Part shown: positions 12,006 through 27,000 of the stretch, one piece after another
How the letters are laid out: each line of letters begins with the position of its first letter
Position numbering within the stretch: position 1 is the stretch's first letter
Assembly: GCA_037577475.1 (NCBI GenBank)
Contig: CM075187.1
Span: forward strand, 21,792,810 to 21,856,809
Source: Chaunax sp. Z400
Lineage: Eukaryota; Chordata; Actinopteri; Lophiiformes; Chaunacidae
Direction of reading: 5' to 3'
DNA length: 64,000 nucleotides
Notes under the pieces: generated by a model
The model's input: only the letters and a program-made list of their open reading frames with translations
Told to the model about the DNA's origin: nothing
Database searches by the model: none
Program-made: the position numbers and the translations under genes

Positions 12006-15000
12006 TTAAAAGACAGTCCTACCTGCACATACTCGTCTTTCGGCGTAGAAGCCAGCTGGACAGATGGACAAACAGCGGCCAATATGGAGGAAAGCCTTTG
12101 GGTCCCTGCAGCTATCACAGTGGTTAGGAGTCCCGGAGCATGCCAAGCAGTCAACATGGCACTGGACTGAAAAATATAAATTAGATTGAAATATTATTTT
12201 ACTCAAATTCAGTACTTCTTAAATGTTTGCTTCCGAGGTAAAAAGCTGGATGATGGAAATGGAAACACACATGTACACAGACACACACACACGCACACTG
12301 TTGGTTGATACAAGGCCACTTGAAAACTTGAAGTCATTCTCACTTACTCCCTCAGTGACAAACACATTTTGACATTTAATTTTATGCAAATGCTAAACAG
12401 ATTTGGTTGTGAAACTCATTTAGAGGAGGCAGAGAGATTTAACTTTGCAAAACCACACACACACACACACACACGCACATTCACATATAATTAAATTTTC
12501 CAACACATTCCATCCAGTACATTTGATTCCACAGTCAGACTGTGTTCGTGACACTGGAGAAGTTCTATGATAAAAAAAAAAAGTTTCCCTCCTGGGAGAT
12601 CTGAGTACATCCACACTCTTCTACTGTCAGCCAACAGCTCCACTGGTGCATTTTTTCCATGAATGAAGTGTCGTGAAGTGCTTTCCCTGCCCCACACTGG
12701 TTCCCAGTTGGTCGGACATTTTCCCAACACCATTTGTCCACCATCTGCACTTAAAAGTCATTCTTGATTGAAAAAGCCAAGTTGCGCATGTAGAAAACAT
12801 CTTCATGCTTGTTTCACAGTGACCGACTGGGCACAGTAACCATTAATTCAATTATTGATATCATCATGATACTTTAAACTGCATACAAAGCTCTGATTGG
12901 GCTGTTGTTTATATTCATGGAAAAAATAGTTGTTAATGAGCAAAAAAAAACAAAAACATGTACAACCTGTGATTCAGAGGTTTGGAACCTGAATAAAGTT
13001 TCCTAAATTTAAAGAAAAGTCAGCACAAGTTGATGTGTAACATGGGCTTTACAATGAGCCGCTAATGCCGCTCTCCTGACAAAATAGCAAGAGAAAATGT
13101 GATGGTCTTCAAAAGCTCACTGTTAATGCAAAGTTACTGTTACAACAGATACTAAACTGCAAAAATTAGTAATTAAAATACATGAAATAAAGTCTGAATA
13201 TGTGGATATGTGGACTCATACTAGTGAAATCTGTCCTGTGAAGAGTGTCATCTGTCAATGCAGCGAGATCATTTTATCCATTAAGAAATCTTACAATAAG
13301 TTGGTTCAGTCTAGAAATAAGTAAGCTGAAAACTAATTAATACATTTTATAGCAAGATAATTAATGTCACGTTTCCAGATGTAAGATTTTAAATCTTGGT
13401 AAGCACAGAACAATTTGCAGTGTAGTGTGTTAACATTATATCTCCCCGAATGGCAAAAAAAAAAAAAAAAACATTTTTGATGGAGAACAGCAGTGGAAAA
13501 TATCACCAACACGTCATCAGCTGGTTTGTAAACGTATGTCAGATGTAGAAGCTCAACGAGGATCCAATCAAAAAAACGACGCAAAAACAAAAGAAGGAAC
13601 GTTTTCTAACACGGTTCTCTATCTTGTAACATATGTGAACATCAGGTCTACTGGGTTCAGAACAAGCAAAGAAATATCAATAAAAGTGTTGAGATTGTTC
13701 TTGAACTTTTCCATGACTGAGTTTGAGAACTTACAAAAAACTTTACTCCTTCTGAGTTTGTTGAAGTTGTTTTTTTTATTTTTTAAATAAGGAGAGTTCG
13801 GAAGGCGTAAACAGTCTCTTTTTCCTCTAGTTTATTATAGAGAAGCAGCTAAAATCCATCCTTAGATACATTTAATGCATGAAACAATATGGAGGAAAAA
13901 CATCACAATGGTTCAGAGCGAACTACTTAGAGTCTCTGATATCCTTGTGGGGAGTTTTTGAAGATTGCCTGACTTTTCAAAATTTGGAATACATGTTTCA
14001 GACGTGGTGGATGACGAGCTGGATTGCGAAACAAGCGAACGCAGGCAGCATCTTTGTCAAACAATATGAGAGTCTGCTTCCTCTTGATCTCACTGTGATT
14101 GCTCCATTCATTATGTGAGTGCAGTGAGTAAATGAAGTGCTAGCTGCTTGTAAAAATGTGACGGAGGGCTCTGCTAAATGTGACAACTGCAGCACACGGA
14201 AGATAAGAGAAGTCACGGACGAGACCTCAACCTTAACGGCAAATAAGACAGTCAGTAAGCCAGAACATACTGTTCTAAGTATCTCCATTCCTCTTTTTCT
14301 CTCACCCTGCTACCTCCCGTTATTCCATTTATCTGTCTTCTTTCTCCTTTACAGCTTTATTTTCTCTCCGCCATCCTAACCCTCACTTTTTACCATACTT
14401 TTAATCCCACCATCACCTTGTTTTTTTCCCTGACGGGAAGGCAGGGAGAGAAAAAGTGACAATAAGAGTGTGAGAAGGAGAAACTAGTGAGAAAAGTGGG
14501 ATATTGAGATACTTAGTACTCACTTACTCACTACGCTTATTGAATAATGCGAATATCAGTCAAAGAGTTTATCTTTCTATTCAGCTGTGGCCAACGGTTC
14601 AGCTAACAGTGATGTACCAATCCTTGCAACATTTGGGTCCATTGTAGACGTCTTCCTTCATGCATTCATCCTGCATTGAATCTGACGTCTCCCTGCAAAC
14701 AATTCATTCCTGAATGTTCCACTGCAAAAGCAAATGAGTATATTTCAATACAGAACTCCACCTGACTATAGTTACAAGATCATTTTGTTCGCTTTGACAG
14801 CTGAGTGTGAATCATAATTGGATTTTTTTTCTTCCTCTTGAGGATAAAGCCACATTACAGCACAAGTTGAGTATTCCCACGCTTTGATACAAGCCAATGT
14901 TTACAGAAGGCTGCCTCGAGGCTCGAACACTGCATTTTAATTTCCTCGCGTGCAAAACAAGTGAGAATCCCTGAAGCACAAAATTAAAAACTGCAGCAGC

Positions 15001-18000
15001 GCTTATCAGCAAAGTTGGAAGAGGATAACTGATCCTGAGGTGTGGATCCAGGTTTGATTAACTGCACAGCTCCGCCTGATTAAGACAAACGCCTGATGAG
15101 AAACCGCAGATGTGTTGACATTTGACAGGGATGTTATTTTTGCACCCAATGTCAATAGAAACGTATAAGGAAAACCATCCAATTTGAACGTTAGCACAAG
15201 CTTGACCTCCAGGAATGCTACCTGCCACAGTACTTTGGAGAATAAGTGAGCCAACCATCTACAGTCAACATTTACCTGGACTTGGCTGGTGATTTAGGAT
15301 GATTTCACAACCTGATTCCCACTAAAAAGGCACTGCACTACCAATGCAGGTTGCTGCGAAATATTCAATCATGAAGGCTCTGTATTTGAGCCAATAAAGC
15401 CAAAATACCATCAAAACCCCTTTAATCTATCCAAACTTTGTTGATTAAAATTGCTGATATTATAGTGGGGTGATGAAATGAATGTGTGCTAGACAAAAAA
15501 CAGTGTAATATACCAGATCTAGTGATTCAGAATGGTTAAATTTATAAGGATCATGGGAAATTTACGACTGTGAACTAACAAATGATACTGATAGAAACTT
15601 GAAACTAAGATCGAATTGTAGCTGAAATTGTGCTGATTCAGTTTGGTGTCAAATTTGATGTATTATAGATCCTGAAGAAAACTGCTATTAGTGAAATATT
15701 ATTTTTCTTGAATAACTATCAAACTAATAATGATACCTACGTGATCTCTTCTTTTGCTTTTAGGGAAACTGAGCAGCTGAGGTTTGCCCTCTTCAAGTGA
15801 GGGTCTAGTTTATCAGTGTAAAAATACTGGGTACAGTTGTTATTCCATGATTTCCGAAGTGTTGGGGATAAATTAAATGATTTATTATTAAACTTCATGT
15901 ATTATTACTGGAAATGTTTTTTGCGAGACACAAATAATCACATAGCAAAATATTCCCTGTTGCCAAAAAGCATGAGCTTATGGAGTCTTTGTTGAAGGAG
16001 TGATTGCATCCTGCAGAATGGCAAAAAATATTGTCAATAATGAATAATAAATATGTCAAAAAATAATCTAACAAGCTGGAAACGCCTGGAATCATGTCAG
16101 ATATTAAGAAACGTCATTAAACCTTATTGTAAAACCAGTTAGCATTGATTCCCTACTTAGAGGTACAGTACATGACACCTGAATGCAGCACGGCTCCTGG
16201 TTACAGTCCTCAGGTGTGAACTGTCCAATGAGAGCAGAGGCTGCTGACCTCTGGGCCTACAGACAGTTGTGATGAATAGGCTGAGAGGAAGATTTACAGT
16301 TTGGGAATAAAGAGAGACAGAGAGAATAAAACGCTTTTTTTTAGACATTGGATTGGGAAATCTGATTCACGGCCAGACAGTCACACTAATACGGTGTTAA
16401 CGAGTGAAAACATGTGTCTGTCTCCTGCATCAGCATGTACATGTAAAGTGAAGCGGGTAAACCATGTTTAAATGACTTTGTTCAGACATGCATACATGCA
16501 TTATGGTGCATTATGGGGGCACTAAAAGCATTACCGCACACACACATACATTAACACAAAGGCTGTGAGGTGGTGACAGATGCAAGCGCAAGTGTAATGT
16601 GAGTGCAAATACAGAAGGCACACAAACACATTTAATTTATTCACTCAGGCACACATGATAACACACATGACCAAATCAGACCATGTATTCACACAGAAAG
16701 ACACACGCGCCCTGACATTATCACACGTACAGCATGTGCAGTGTGTGAAAAGAGAGGGTAAATGCCGCCTTCACCATCCAGCCCTGACATTTTTCTCTCC
16801 AACATTATAACTTCTATAGGGGACAAAGTGTGTCGTATCAAGAAAAAACAGAGGAGAGGTGGCTGACGAAGACTGAAAGAGGAGAAAAGTAAGAAGGTGA
16901 ACAGAGAAAGGTGATTGGTTGATGTGAATCCATCTGTATTCCAATAGTTCGGAATAAGATTCTGAAGTGTGTTTTGCGCCAGCAGTTCTCAGAAATGAAT
17001 CTTTGGAGACAAATAAGTCTGAGTGAAGAACTTTCCATTTCATTCATCTTCACTCAGCATTGTCTGCTATGACTCCATCCACTACCACTTCATACACTGG
17101 CTTCAAGGATGAAGTAAAGATTAAAAAACATGAAGGTAGGTACTTCAATATACCCTCTATGGTTAACAACTCACGGGCCTCTGAAAGGTGACAACAGGCT
17201 GTGAGACACTGCTTTCAAAGAGCCATCAATATGATCATTGTATAATCTACAATGAGTTGTACATTATAATATTACCACTCTACTCTGACACAACAAATGA
17301 TACGGCAGCTGTCTTTAGTTGTGGACAACCAGATAAAACAAGAACTGTCTGAATAGAGTATTCAAGCTGTCATCACTTGATGAGAAATCTTCTCTTTGTT
17401 CACAAGGTAGGGAGCAGAGCATAGCAGACAGTTGCAAGTGTATGTCATCATCATTTCAAGGTTACTTTCATTCATCTTCTGCAAAAACAAATCAGAATTT
17501 CTATGAAATAACATGATGACATTTACTGTTAGTCTTGTATCGCTAACATAACAACTAACAGCTATTTTAAGCACTGGATTTTGAAACATGTGAAGGGCTG
17601 ACATTTTGCCATTGATTACTTTTAGTGGTGAGATTATGCTATGATTTTGTGTTGGAGTCAGTCGAACTCTTATCACAAAGAGTTTTTCTTCCATCACTCT
17701 TTACCTTCCCTGCTTGCATGTAGTCCAAATACTTTGTGAGAAATTCTACACAGATTGGCATCCCACACATCCAATCTCCTATATATGTATTTTCAATTCA
17801 TATGAAGCTATTTTGAATCAGCTTAATTATTTGGCTGGGAAATTTAACACAGCTTGAGCTGTGTTAAGATTATTTTCACTGATAACCCTTCTTGAAAGAA
17901 AAACCACTTGGTTATGATAAGAGGAACATTTATGGTTAAATATCAGAAATGTAATGTGATGTACACAAGATACATTATTGTATCAAAGCTAAACGTCCAG

Positions 18001-21000
18001 CCCTGCACCCAAAAAAATTGAATTGCTATCACAAAATACCTACAACATACAGTAAGTCTTAAGAGACTGAGTTGAATGACTGGCAAATTAAGTGAATATG
18101 ACAGAAATGCTACAGTTTAAGGTGGACATCATTAATAACCAAGATGCTGTTTATTTTTTGTGAAATCTACAAAAAAAAAAAAAAAATAGGCAAAACAGCT
18201 GTTCACGATTACATTTTTCAGGTGTCGCTTGTTTTTTCTTGGACTAAACGGTGTATTTGTCCGAGAATATATTGTGTTTTTTAGTTTTCTTTTTCCAATA
18301 TGCTGCCACTCAAAAATGTTCTAAACAGTAAAATCTGTTCGCTAAATATGAAAATAATAATAATAATAATAATCTTATCAATTCTAACTTAGTTTAAAGC
18401 TGTAGTTAATCTATTGAGACAATTTGTCCTGTCTTAATTTTCCGTATTTATACTGAAACAGGTTGAAGCGACAGGGGAGGGATGAGAAAAAAAAATCTGT
18501 GCTTGGAATTTTTATTTGCTCCAATTGGGAATAAAGTCACCATTACAATTATAAAGAATAATAGTAAAAGCTTTCGTCTGCACTCATTACTTTTTAAATA
18601 GGTGTATATTCCACCAAGGCCAATTTGCCAACAAAGGGAAAGTCGTTTTTCATCTCATGTAACTTTAAAGGCCCAGGGAGGTGAGGAGCAACTCTGTTTT
18701 CAGAGTTTTAAAATTGGTAAACTACTGTACCATTTGACTCTGTTAAAACTACACAAGATTTATCTCAACTTAAAATGAAAAATACAGAAAAAACGCTCAA
18801 TTAAACAGCTAAACCGAACCAGAAATTCAAACCACATCAACATCACTGCCCATATTTCTATTTGAAGCCGATATTAATGTTAGAACTGAACATAAATATG
18901 AAGAAGGGCATTAAAAGGACAAGATTACACATTGAATGAAATTAAAATAGGGTTTAAAGTAAACTAAAGCCAAAGTTCTAAGCAGTGATAAACTGGGTAG
19001 GTTTTTTTGATTCTGTCTGACTCTTCCTGTCTCTGTCCTCAGAACGCTTCAACACACAGAGCAGCTAGGCCAATACTTCTCTCATCCCCAAGGACAATTT
19101 GAATTTGAAAAAAACTCTGTGAGCTGTTTTCCCCCAAATTTCCCTAACTTCCTTCCAGCTTCTAATTTATAGTTTCTGTATATTTACCAAGATTGTTTTA
19201 GCTGTAAAAGTTGGAGAAGGCATATCGCTAATGATTTAAACACCTTCGTGTCTCTATTAAGGGGATTCAAATGAGCAGATGATAGCTTCGTTTTGATAGA
19301 GTTTCAAATGGAGAAAACTGGACAAGAAGAAAGAAGAATATTTTACACCTTTTTACATGTTTGTTGGTGTATTTTTCTTATTTGTGTCCATTAAAAATGA
19401 GGACTTCATTCTTCATTCAATTTCTACAGTGTTTGAAAACCAAAAAAAAACCTAAGGGCTCTGGCAGTAAGCCAATATACAGTGAGACACTCACTTACTT
19501 TTTCATGTGGTAGTTGACTTCTTATGATAGTAAACATTTCCTTTAGTAAGACATTTACAAGACATTGTCTTAAATGTCAGAAATGAAAATATTTGTACAA
19601 TCAAAAGCTAATTTCATTCCAAAATAACTCTTGAAGACACTGAATATCACAGATTTAATAGTGTGTGAGACTGTATGACAGCTGAAAGACCTTCAGTCAC
19701 AGAATGTTTCTTTTCAGGGTCTAATAATGAGAAGACAAATGAAAACCTTAGAGACCAGCACATTGAATAATTTACGATGAATGTGTTGTCAAGGATGTGA
19801 GATTTAAGAAAGGAACGAGGTTTGACAGAGGTTTGCTTCACACAGACACAGCAGAAACACACATACACACACAGTTGTACTCAACAGCATCAACAATCTA
19901 CCTTGAAGACACTCGGGGCAGCATCTGCCCTCCTGGGTGACAGCCAGGGTGCCCGGCGGGCAGGTGGGACACGAACGCAGATAACAAGTCACCTGGGCAT
20001 CTTGGCACTCACACTCCCGGCAAGCGCTGTCAGTCCATTGAGCCAAGTCCTGAAAGAAGAGAGGAAAAGTCCAGAGACAGGGAATGTAAGTCGAGGAGAG
20101 AGAGGGAAAACAGTTTCTCAGACCTAGATGGAGGGAATGCAGAGGTTTAAAGGTAGACTCCCACTCAACTAACAGCCTAGACGTACAAAATGCATTCCAA
20201 CCAAAATGCGGCATATCAATTCATAAATATCATTTTATTATTTGGTCAAGTTTCAATGCATAATTCAAACAAAAACATCCCAAACGAAAGGGAATTCCAT
20301 GGGTAGATTTGTTTTGGATTCCCCTACCTACAGGCCACTGTTTCCCTGCAGCTTCCCGTTGTTTATGCGCATGCGCAAGACAGCCGTGTGTGTCCAGATT
20401 TCGATTTCAGTAGCTCCCATTGATCATTCTGCTCTCCAGTATTTATCACTTTTGCTCTCCGTTTCTTTTGTTCAGATACTCGACGCCTTTTCCTCGCACT
20501 ATCTGTTATTTTAGGTCGTCCACGCTCTCTCTTCTCCATGTTCTCGCAGATTTGAAAGTTCCGCGCATGCGCGTGGGGCCTTGTGTGGCCTGGAAATCTG
20601 GAGAAGCGCTTGAGGAAGACATATTTCCGTGTGACGTCACCGAATTTCAAAATGGCCCTTTGTTTACTTCATATTTTTCGCTCTTCATTGGCTTAAAATC
20701 CGAATTGTTCTCTGTATTATGCTGTGCTAAAAATATGACTGTTATTTCAGGCTGTAGAATAGCATTCCTCCTACTGAATAAAAAAATCGTGGTTACTTTC
20801 AAAATTCTTCACACGCCTTGAGCAGGAAAATATTGAGTGGGAATATACCTTTAAGTCCTTATTATGCACAGTGTGATAATGCCAAATAAAATGACACAGA
20901 ATAGACAGAATTTAACACACTTTGTTAGAGGTGTATCATTATTAAAGAGAAAGCCACACAGATCGGGCTCTATAAGATGAATGTATGTGTCAGTTATAAA

Positions 21001-24000
21001 AGAAGCCTGACAGTCATGAATTTTATATACACTTTCAAAGCAGAATGAGTGAACTGACCGAGGACAAGGACGGACAGTCAGTCAAACAGTAGGAACATCA
21101 CATAAAAATTGATTTTACTCCAGAAAGTGACCCGGTTTTATAAATCACAAAGTCTTTTTCCAAACAATATGATAGCAGTGTCAAAAGCTTTTTTTATCGC
21201 AGGACTAGTATTCACAAAGCATTTGTATTTCAAGGACAAAAATCTTACGAGTACAAAACTTGCAGCCTTGAGTGATAGAGGAAAGTTAATCTGCAGCCCG
21301 AACTGCTTCTTATCTCATACTGTTTGTATATAATGGTTCACCTGTATGGTTGTGTAAAAGCTGAGGAACAGGAGGTCATTTAACGGGACTGTTCTCATCA
21401 TCTACCATCATATGATATCTACCCTTTACCTCTATGCAATCTAAAGCTAAATGTAAATTGTAATATGTGTTTAATGTATATGTAAACCAGAAATGTAATA
21501 AACATATGGATCTATTTCTGTATTTCTTGAGAGGGGAATTGAAATGAGGAATCATCTGGTGACGCACCTGCCCTTGAACCTTTTAGACAAGCCTTAGAAA
21601 ACACAGGAATTGAGAGAAACGCCTGTATTGATTTGTGTAGGTGTGTGATAAGAATGCAGTATCTATCTACTGGTGACATTAATTCCTCAAGAAAAGTCTA
21701 TTGGAAAAGGATAATAGTGTTCTCAACAACCGCTCGCAGCCTCAGGCTTGGCTGACCATCCTGCAGCATTTCCCTTCAGGCTGAGAATGTAAAAAATTAA
21801 AGCCTTGGTTTTGTGGATTCAAGGACTAGCCTATAAATAATGAAGCTGAAGCAGAATAATAAGTAATAGATTCTTGTTAAAGGCCAAGTTTGTACTCATA
21901 TATTTACATCCAGCTTAACACTGATATATTTGTTTGTTTGTGTAGCAGCCTCCTCTGCAGCCGAGTGCACTTTGTGCCACTTCTTCCCTGTTCCTTCCTC
22001 AGAAAGAAGGCCTACAGAAGCCCTGTGGTATCTTTGACTTACTCACACAGTTTGGATTTCTTGATTGTATGATTTTCTCTCTAAGTAAAAGTAAAATCCT
22101 GATCTATGACAGAAGTACCTTGTAGGATTTCCCTTCAGATATACAGGAAGGTTTCACAGATGAACACTCTGGGCAGCACTTCCCCGGCAGGTGAATGAGC
22201 TCTGATCCCTAAAAAGTAGAAAAACATAGATTAGAATTTGATTTTCTGGTATTCAATGACATGTAGACTGTTTTAACAATACAAACTACTTGGAAAACCA
22301 TCATAAGATATCACAGCACAAGAGAACCTGAGAGTCAACAGTATACTGTAGTACTCCAGTCTCCAGAAGTTGTAGGAACACTTCTAGCTAATATATCGAT
22401 CACAATAAAACAGCAATTCTGTAACATTTCTGTTGTTTTTTTTAAAGTATTTTTCTATGCCTGTCCATCACACTCAACTGAAGTACAGTTATCTGCAGAT
22501 AATCTAGTTAAAATCTTCAGTCAAATTCTGTTCAGTTCAATTTAAGTAAAGAAATTTTATTTGAAAAACTTTACTGAAAATGTGCATCCATTATTCACTG
22601 ATTATTTTCAAATGCTTCAATTGTATTTTGCTAAATAAATTTAGATTTTTTGATTTTACCAGGAAAGTCTCATTGAGATTAAACATCTCTTTCGCAAGAG
22701 CGTCCTGGCCAAGACGGGCAGCAGCACACAAACGGAGTTACAAACATACAGAATACATACAGATAGCAATTTACACAGAATTAAATAAAAACGTCATAAA
22801 TTGAGATGAAACATCCGTATTGGTCAAAGACATCTGTATCAGTCAAAACATCTACAGCCTGATGTCTCTTCATCCAAGTCTTTTAAGATGGCCTTGAATG
22901 CATTCAGTGAGACCAGCTCTTTGAGATGAAGATCATTCTGCAACTGATTCCAGGCAGAGGGAGCAGCAAACTGAAATGACCTTTTTCCAAGCTCTGTACG
23001 GGCTTTAGGGACAGTTAGTAAGAATAAGTCTGAGAGGGTGGATTTTGGACAAACGTCGGACAAATGATTGCGAAAGAACCTTCAGCATTAAACTATTTCA
23101 CATGTGATTTTAGTCAAGAAATTCTATGAAGCCATTAAGAACCCAATTTTATACAAGGTTTAAGATCACAGGATTACAGTTTACAGCCATTAAAAACACA
23201 GGATGTAGAATTAAAAGATTAAAAATATCTAAACTGAGGTATTTTGCACATTACAAAGACAACATACCACTAATGAGAACGATTGCCACTACATTTACGA
23301 TACATTTTCAGCCCAGGTGTCACCATAAGGAATCATAACCGCAGCCTCTTCATCAGCCCATTGACCCACACATGTCAATAAACCAATGACGTCCCTTTAT
23401 TTTTCTACACACTGACACACACAGGCTAAAAACTGTGTGTCTTGGATCTTCTTAGCAGGGTGACCTTTGTCAAGTCAGAGCTGGATAAATGCCAATAATG
23501 CTACTTACAGCTAATGACACTCACCAGCTGTAATTAGTCCCATTACACATGATAAATGAGGGCTTATTTGGTCATGGCAGGTAATATTGAGGTCATTTTA
23601 AATCTGATTTACATCAGACAACATTTCAAAAGGTGTTGAATACTGTAGATGTGGCACCAAGCCCAAAGTTGGTCGTATTAGGGGATGAAGGTAACTATGG
23701 GAACACTGGCTAATAGCCTTAACAAACCCTTTGTTTGTTAAAAATAAATAAATAAATACCACTTCCAACATCCTACATCTCTAATTAGGCAAAGTCTGAT
23801 AAGCATCTCACATGAGGGTAATTTTGATGTTACCATTATTAAATGAAAATGTGTGATACATTGAGTCAAAGGATCTAACGGGTGATTCTAAGACTTATGG
23901 CTCGTTAATTTTAGTGCAAGCGTACCTACAAGTTTAATGTTTTCTGCAGTCTTATTTCTATTTACTCCTTGCTGCTGTGCTCGGCTTCCACAGAGATCAT

Positions 24001-27000
24001 TACGGTTTCATCTTGTATTTCGATTTACTTCATCGAAACTGAGTGAATTATCCGTGATGGAAGCAGCCAACCTCACAACGTCAAGTGATCACCCCTTCTC
24101 CAATTCCACCCAGTGTTGATTTCCTCTTAAAATACTGATGAAGATAATAACATCAGACCTTGGGAACTGGTAAACTTTGCTGCAGCAAATAACTCAGACT
24201 GTAGTAAACTGTGAACGAAGTAACTGTGACATCTTCTGTTAACATCTGGAAGCAAAGAAATAGGTTTTCTGGACATGTTGCATTTTGGGGACAAAGAAGA
24301 TGGGGTAGAAAAGGTTAAAGCAGGTGAAAGCTGCATGAAAAGCCAGCACACATGATGGCAAAGAAACCTGCTCCACACTATTTTTTAAAACATTAGAGGA
24401 AACTTTATGAGGAAGCACATAGGCTAAGTGCAGCAAGTATGACCTCTTGAGTTTTTCACTAGGCGTCAGTCTAGATGCATGTTTAGTCCTTGTTCATGGA
24501 CGACAGGGCAGGAACATATTCATTAGTTTGAGGCTCATTGCCAATATGTAATGTGTAAGATTATACCACTGGCAAGTTGTCATGCCAGAAAACATTCAAC
24601 TCTCTACCTTACTAATTGAAAGTAAGCAAAAGACGAATTCCATTCGCATACAAGGTATTCTTTCCGGGGATGTCCGTTTGCACATATTGCATTGGCCAGC
24701 TGTTACGGCTGCAGCTGTTTCCCCGTGTGTGTGTGTCTTATAATTTTGTGTGGTCCCCCTTCGGCGATTGGCTCCTGCAACTGACGCCGCTGGTCCATCC
24801 CTCCTCGTTCGTGGCTGCTGTCTCCTGATTGGTGCGGTACCACGATCAACCAACGAATCCGGTCAACGCAGCCCGAAGGGGAGAAGACAGAAGCTTGGCC
24901 AGACAGGTGCTCAGGGCGGCTGGTTAGCTGTGCAGCTCACCTCACCCTCGTTTTGCGCCATTATAAACTGTGCTTGTGATAGTGAAATAATTGTATCTGT
25001 GAGGCTTTAGTTTGTATTATTTTAGGGTTTGGGCTAGGCTTTAATTATAGGTACTCATTCTTTTCCCCACATATAAAAGCTATTTGTTAGTCACACTAGA
25101 TTTAGGGGTGCTGTTTTTTGTACTTTGGTTTTCTCTGCACCCCACCTAGTTTTCATAATTCTTTTGGTAATAGTCAGTGATAATGTTAAGTTCCTCTTTT
25201 TGTTATATTGCTTGCATTTATTTTAACAGCATCCAGTTGCCCTTCCCAGTCCACTGTGTTAGTCAGCCTCACTTGATTTGATTTTCCTTATGTTAATCAT
25301 TTTTAAACAACCCTATAACACCTATAACAACTGGTTTTTGTGTTGCTTCCCTTTCCCCCGAGCTGGGTTGTAACCACAGCACTGTTGCTGGTTGTATTGT
25401 GGCAAAAGTTTACCCAGGATCAACTAAATAAAGTTCAATTAAACCAATAACACTTTGAGCGGGTCACGGCCCCAGGAAATGACGACAAAAGACAATAACT
25501 GGATTTGACAGTAAGATGAGGCCAGATTGGCTTCTTCTCTTTTCGTTCAGGCTCACCTGTGGACATTCAAGACGACCACACTCCGCCCTCTGGCAGACGA
25601 CCTGACCACGGTTGCAGGTGCAGAACTCACAGCCCGTACCGTTCCACATGTCACCGTGATAACGCACCACTCCCTCATACAGGCAGCTTCCCTTAGCAGT
25701 GGCACATTCATCACAGCACTGACCAGCACGCTTCACTTTGGTCTGACCCTGCGAGGAAGCGGCACGGTGAGTTTAGTTTGGTTTACAGGACAAATGATGG
25801 GAATGAATGCACAGAGAGAGATAAGAGGACAAAGGACAGAGTGTGTGTTCCATTATTATTATTCCAAGGGAAAACACTTTGGACCAGACGTTTCTTCCAC
25901 ATATGAGAATTTCAGATCCTCTGTATCACATAAAGACAATTCATATTATTACTGAAAACTTCTTTTTAGCTCTAAATGTTATATTTAAGGCAGTGTGTTC
26001 AAGGTCTATTCAAATCATGTCCACATTAATCAATAGAATTGTGAGGAAATAATTAGCGAATCATTTTTTCTCCTTGAATTTCTGAGTGGTGGTTTAAAGG
26101 CACGGAGTCCACTGGGATCCTCTCTTTGCATTGCTGTTTCATTTTTTTCTTTTTTTTCTTTTTCTTTTTGCTATCTTCAGTGGAGGGAATGGGTTGTTAA
26201 AACACCCACAGCCATGCTGAGAGCTGTGAATATTTTCACTTTAAGTTTGAGTTTAAGGTTTAAAAGAGGATAGGAACTTTGTGTGACAAAGCAAAATGCT
26301 TCAGAAAGGTTTCTACTGGCTTTACAACAGGAGCCGATAAGCTGTTTCCCCCAAGCGTTTCGTCTTTATAGTTTTAATGTGAGAAAATGAAGTCTGAATT
26401 CTGCACTTTTGATTCATTTGTGCATTCAGTATTTTACAAGACTTGTTGGAAGTAGGTGTTTTTTATGATAAAAAAAAAATGAAATCAGGATTAAAACAAT
26501 TTTGGCTTGATGTGCTCCTTTTAAGGAATCTCACATTCTCCCCTATGATCAAACTGACTGTATTTAACCAACAGAATCAGATGAAAAACATTCACATTTT
26601 TATTTTTATAATGCAACAAAGACACCTTTTTAAAATATATATCATAAAGGGCTTCTCAGATGGATTACTTATTTTACATCATATTATGTCACCCATAGAC
26701 CCTTGGTCAGCTGTTCACTTCCTGTCAGAACCAAACACAGTGAAGCTGTATTAGTTTCTCTGATGAACTTTCAAAGTAGCTCAAGTTGGCAATTTTTTCT
26801 TCTTCTTTAACTTATCATTATGAAGTAAATGCAAAATGTAATAGAATAATGATACCAGCGTTTAGATTGGTTCCCCTTTGCAATTTCGTGTGCCACTGGG
26901 CATAAAATAAAGGCTGACTGGTGACACAACCAGGATGGCATCCTGTCATCATTTCATCTTATTTCATGTCTCCATTATAGATTGAATAAATGCATAAACT

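Larger units (their letters stand above)
22209..25556 (-). other. fras1: fras1 intron G-H (3348 bp)
   Basis: The intron contains a LINE tail (22648-23085) and a GC-richer CCAAT-containing block (24640-25455), both annotated separately. The remaining sequence, including 23086-24570, shows no recognised feature. Confidence 0.7.

Noticed and set aside
13870..14250. A plus-strand stretch with two adjacent open frames, considered as transposase debris.
   Set aside because: No transposase motif could be recognised in either frame.
17362..17697. A 111-codon minus-strand frame inside intron I-J that could have been an extra fras1 exon.
   Set aside because: It lacks the cysteine spacing of VWC or furin repeats, and exons I and J already join in phase.
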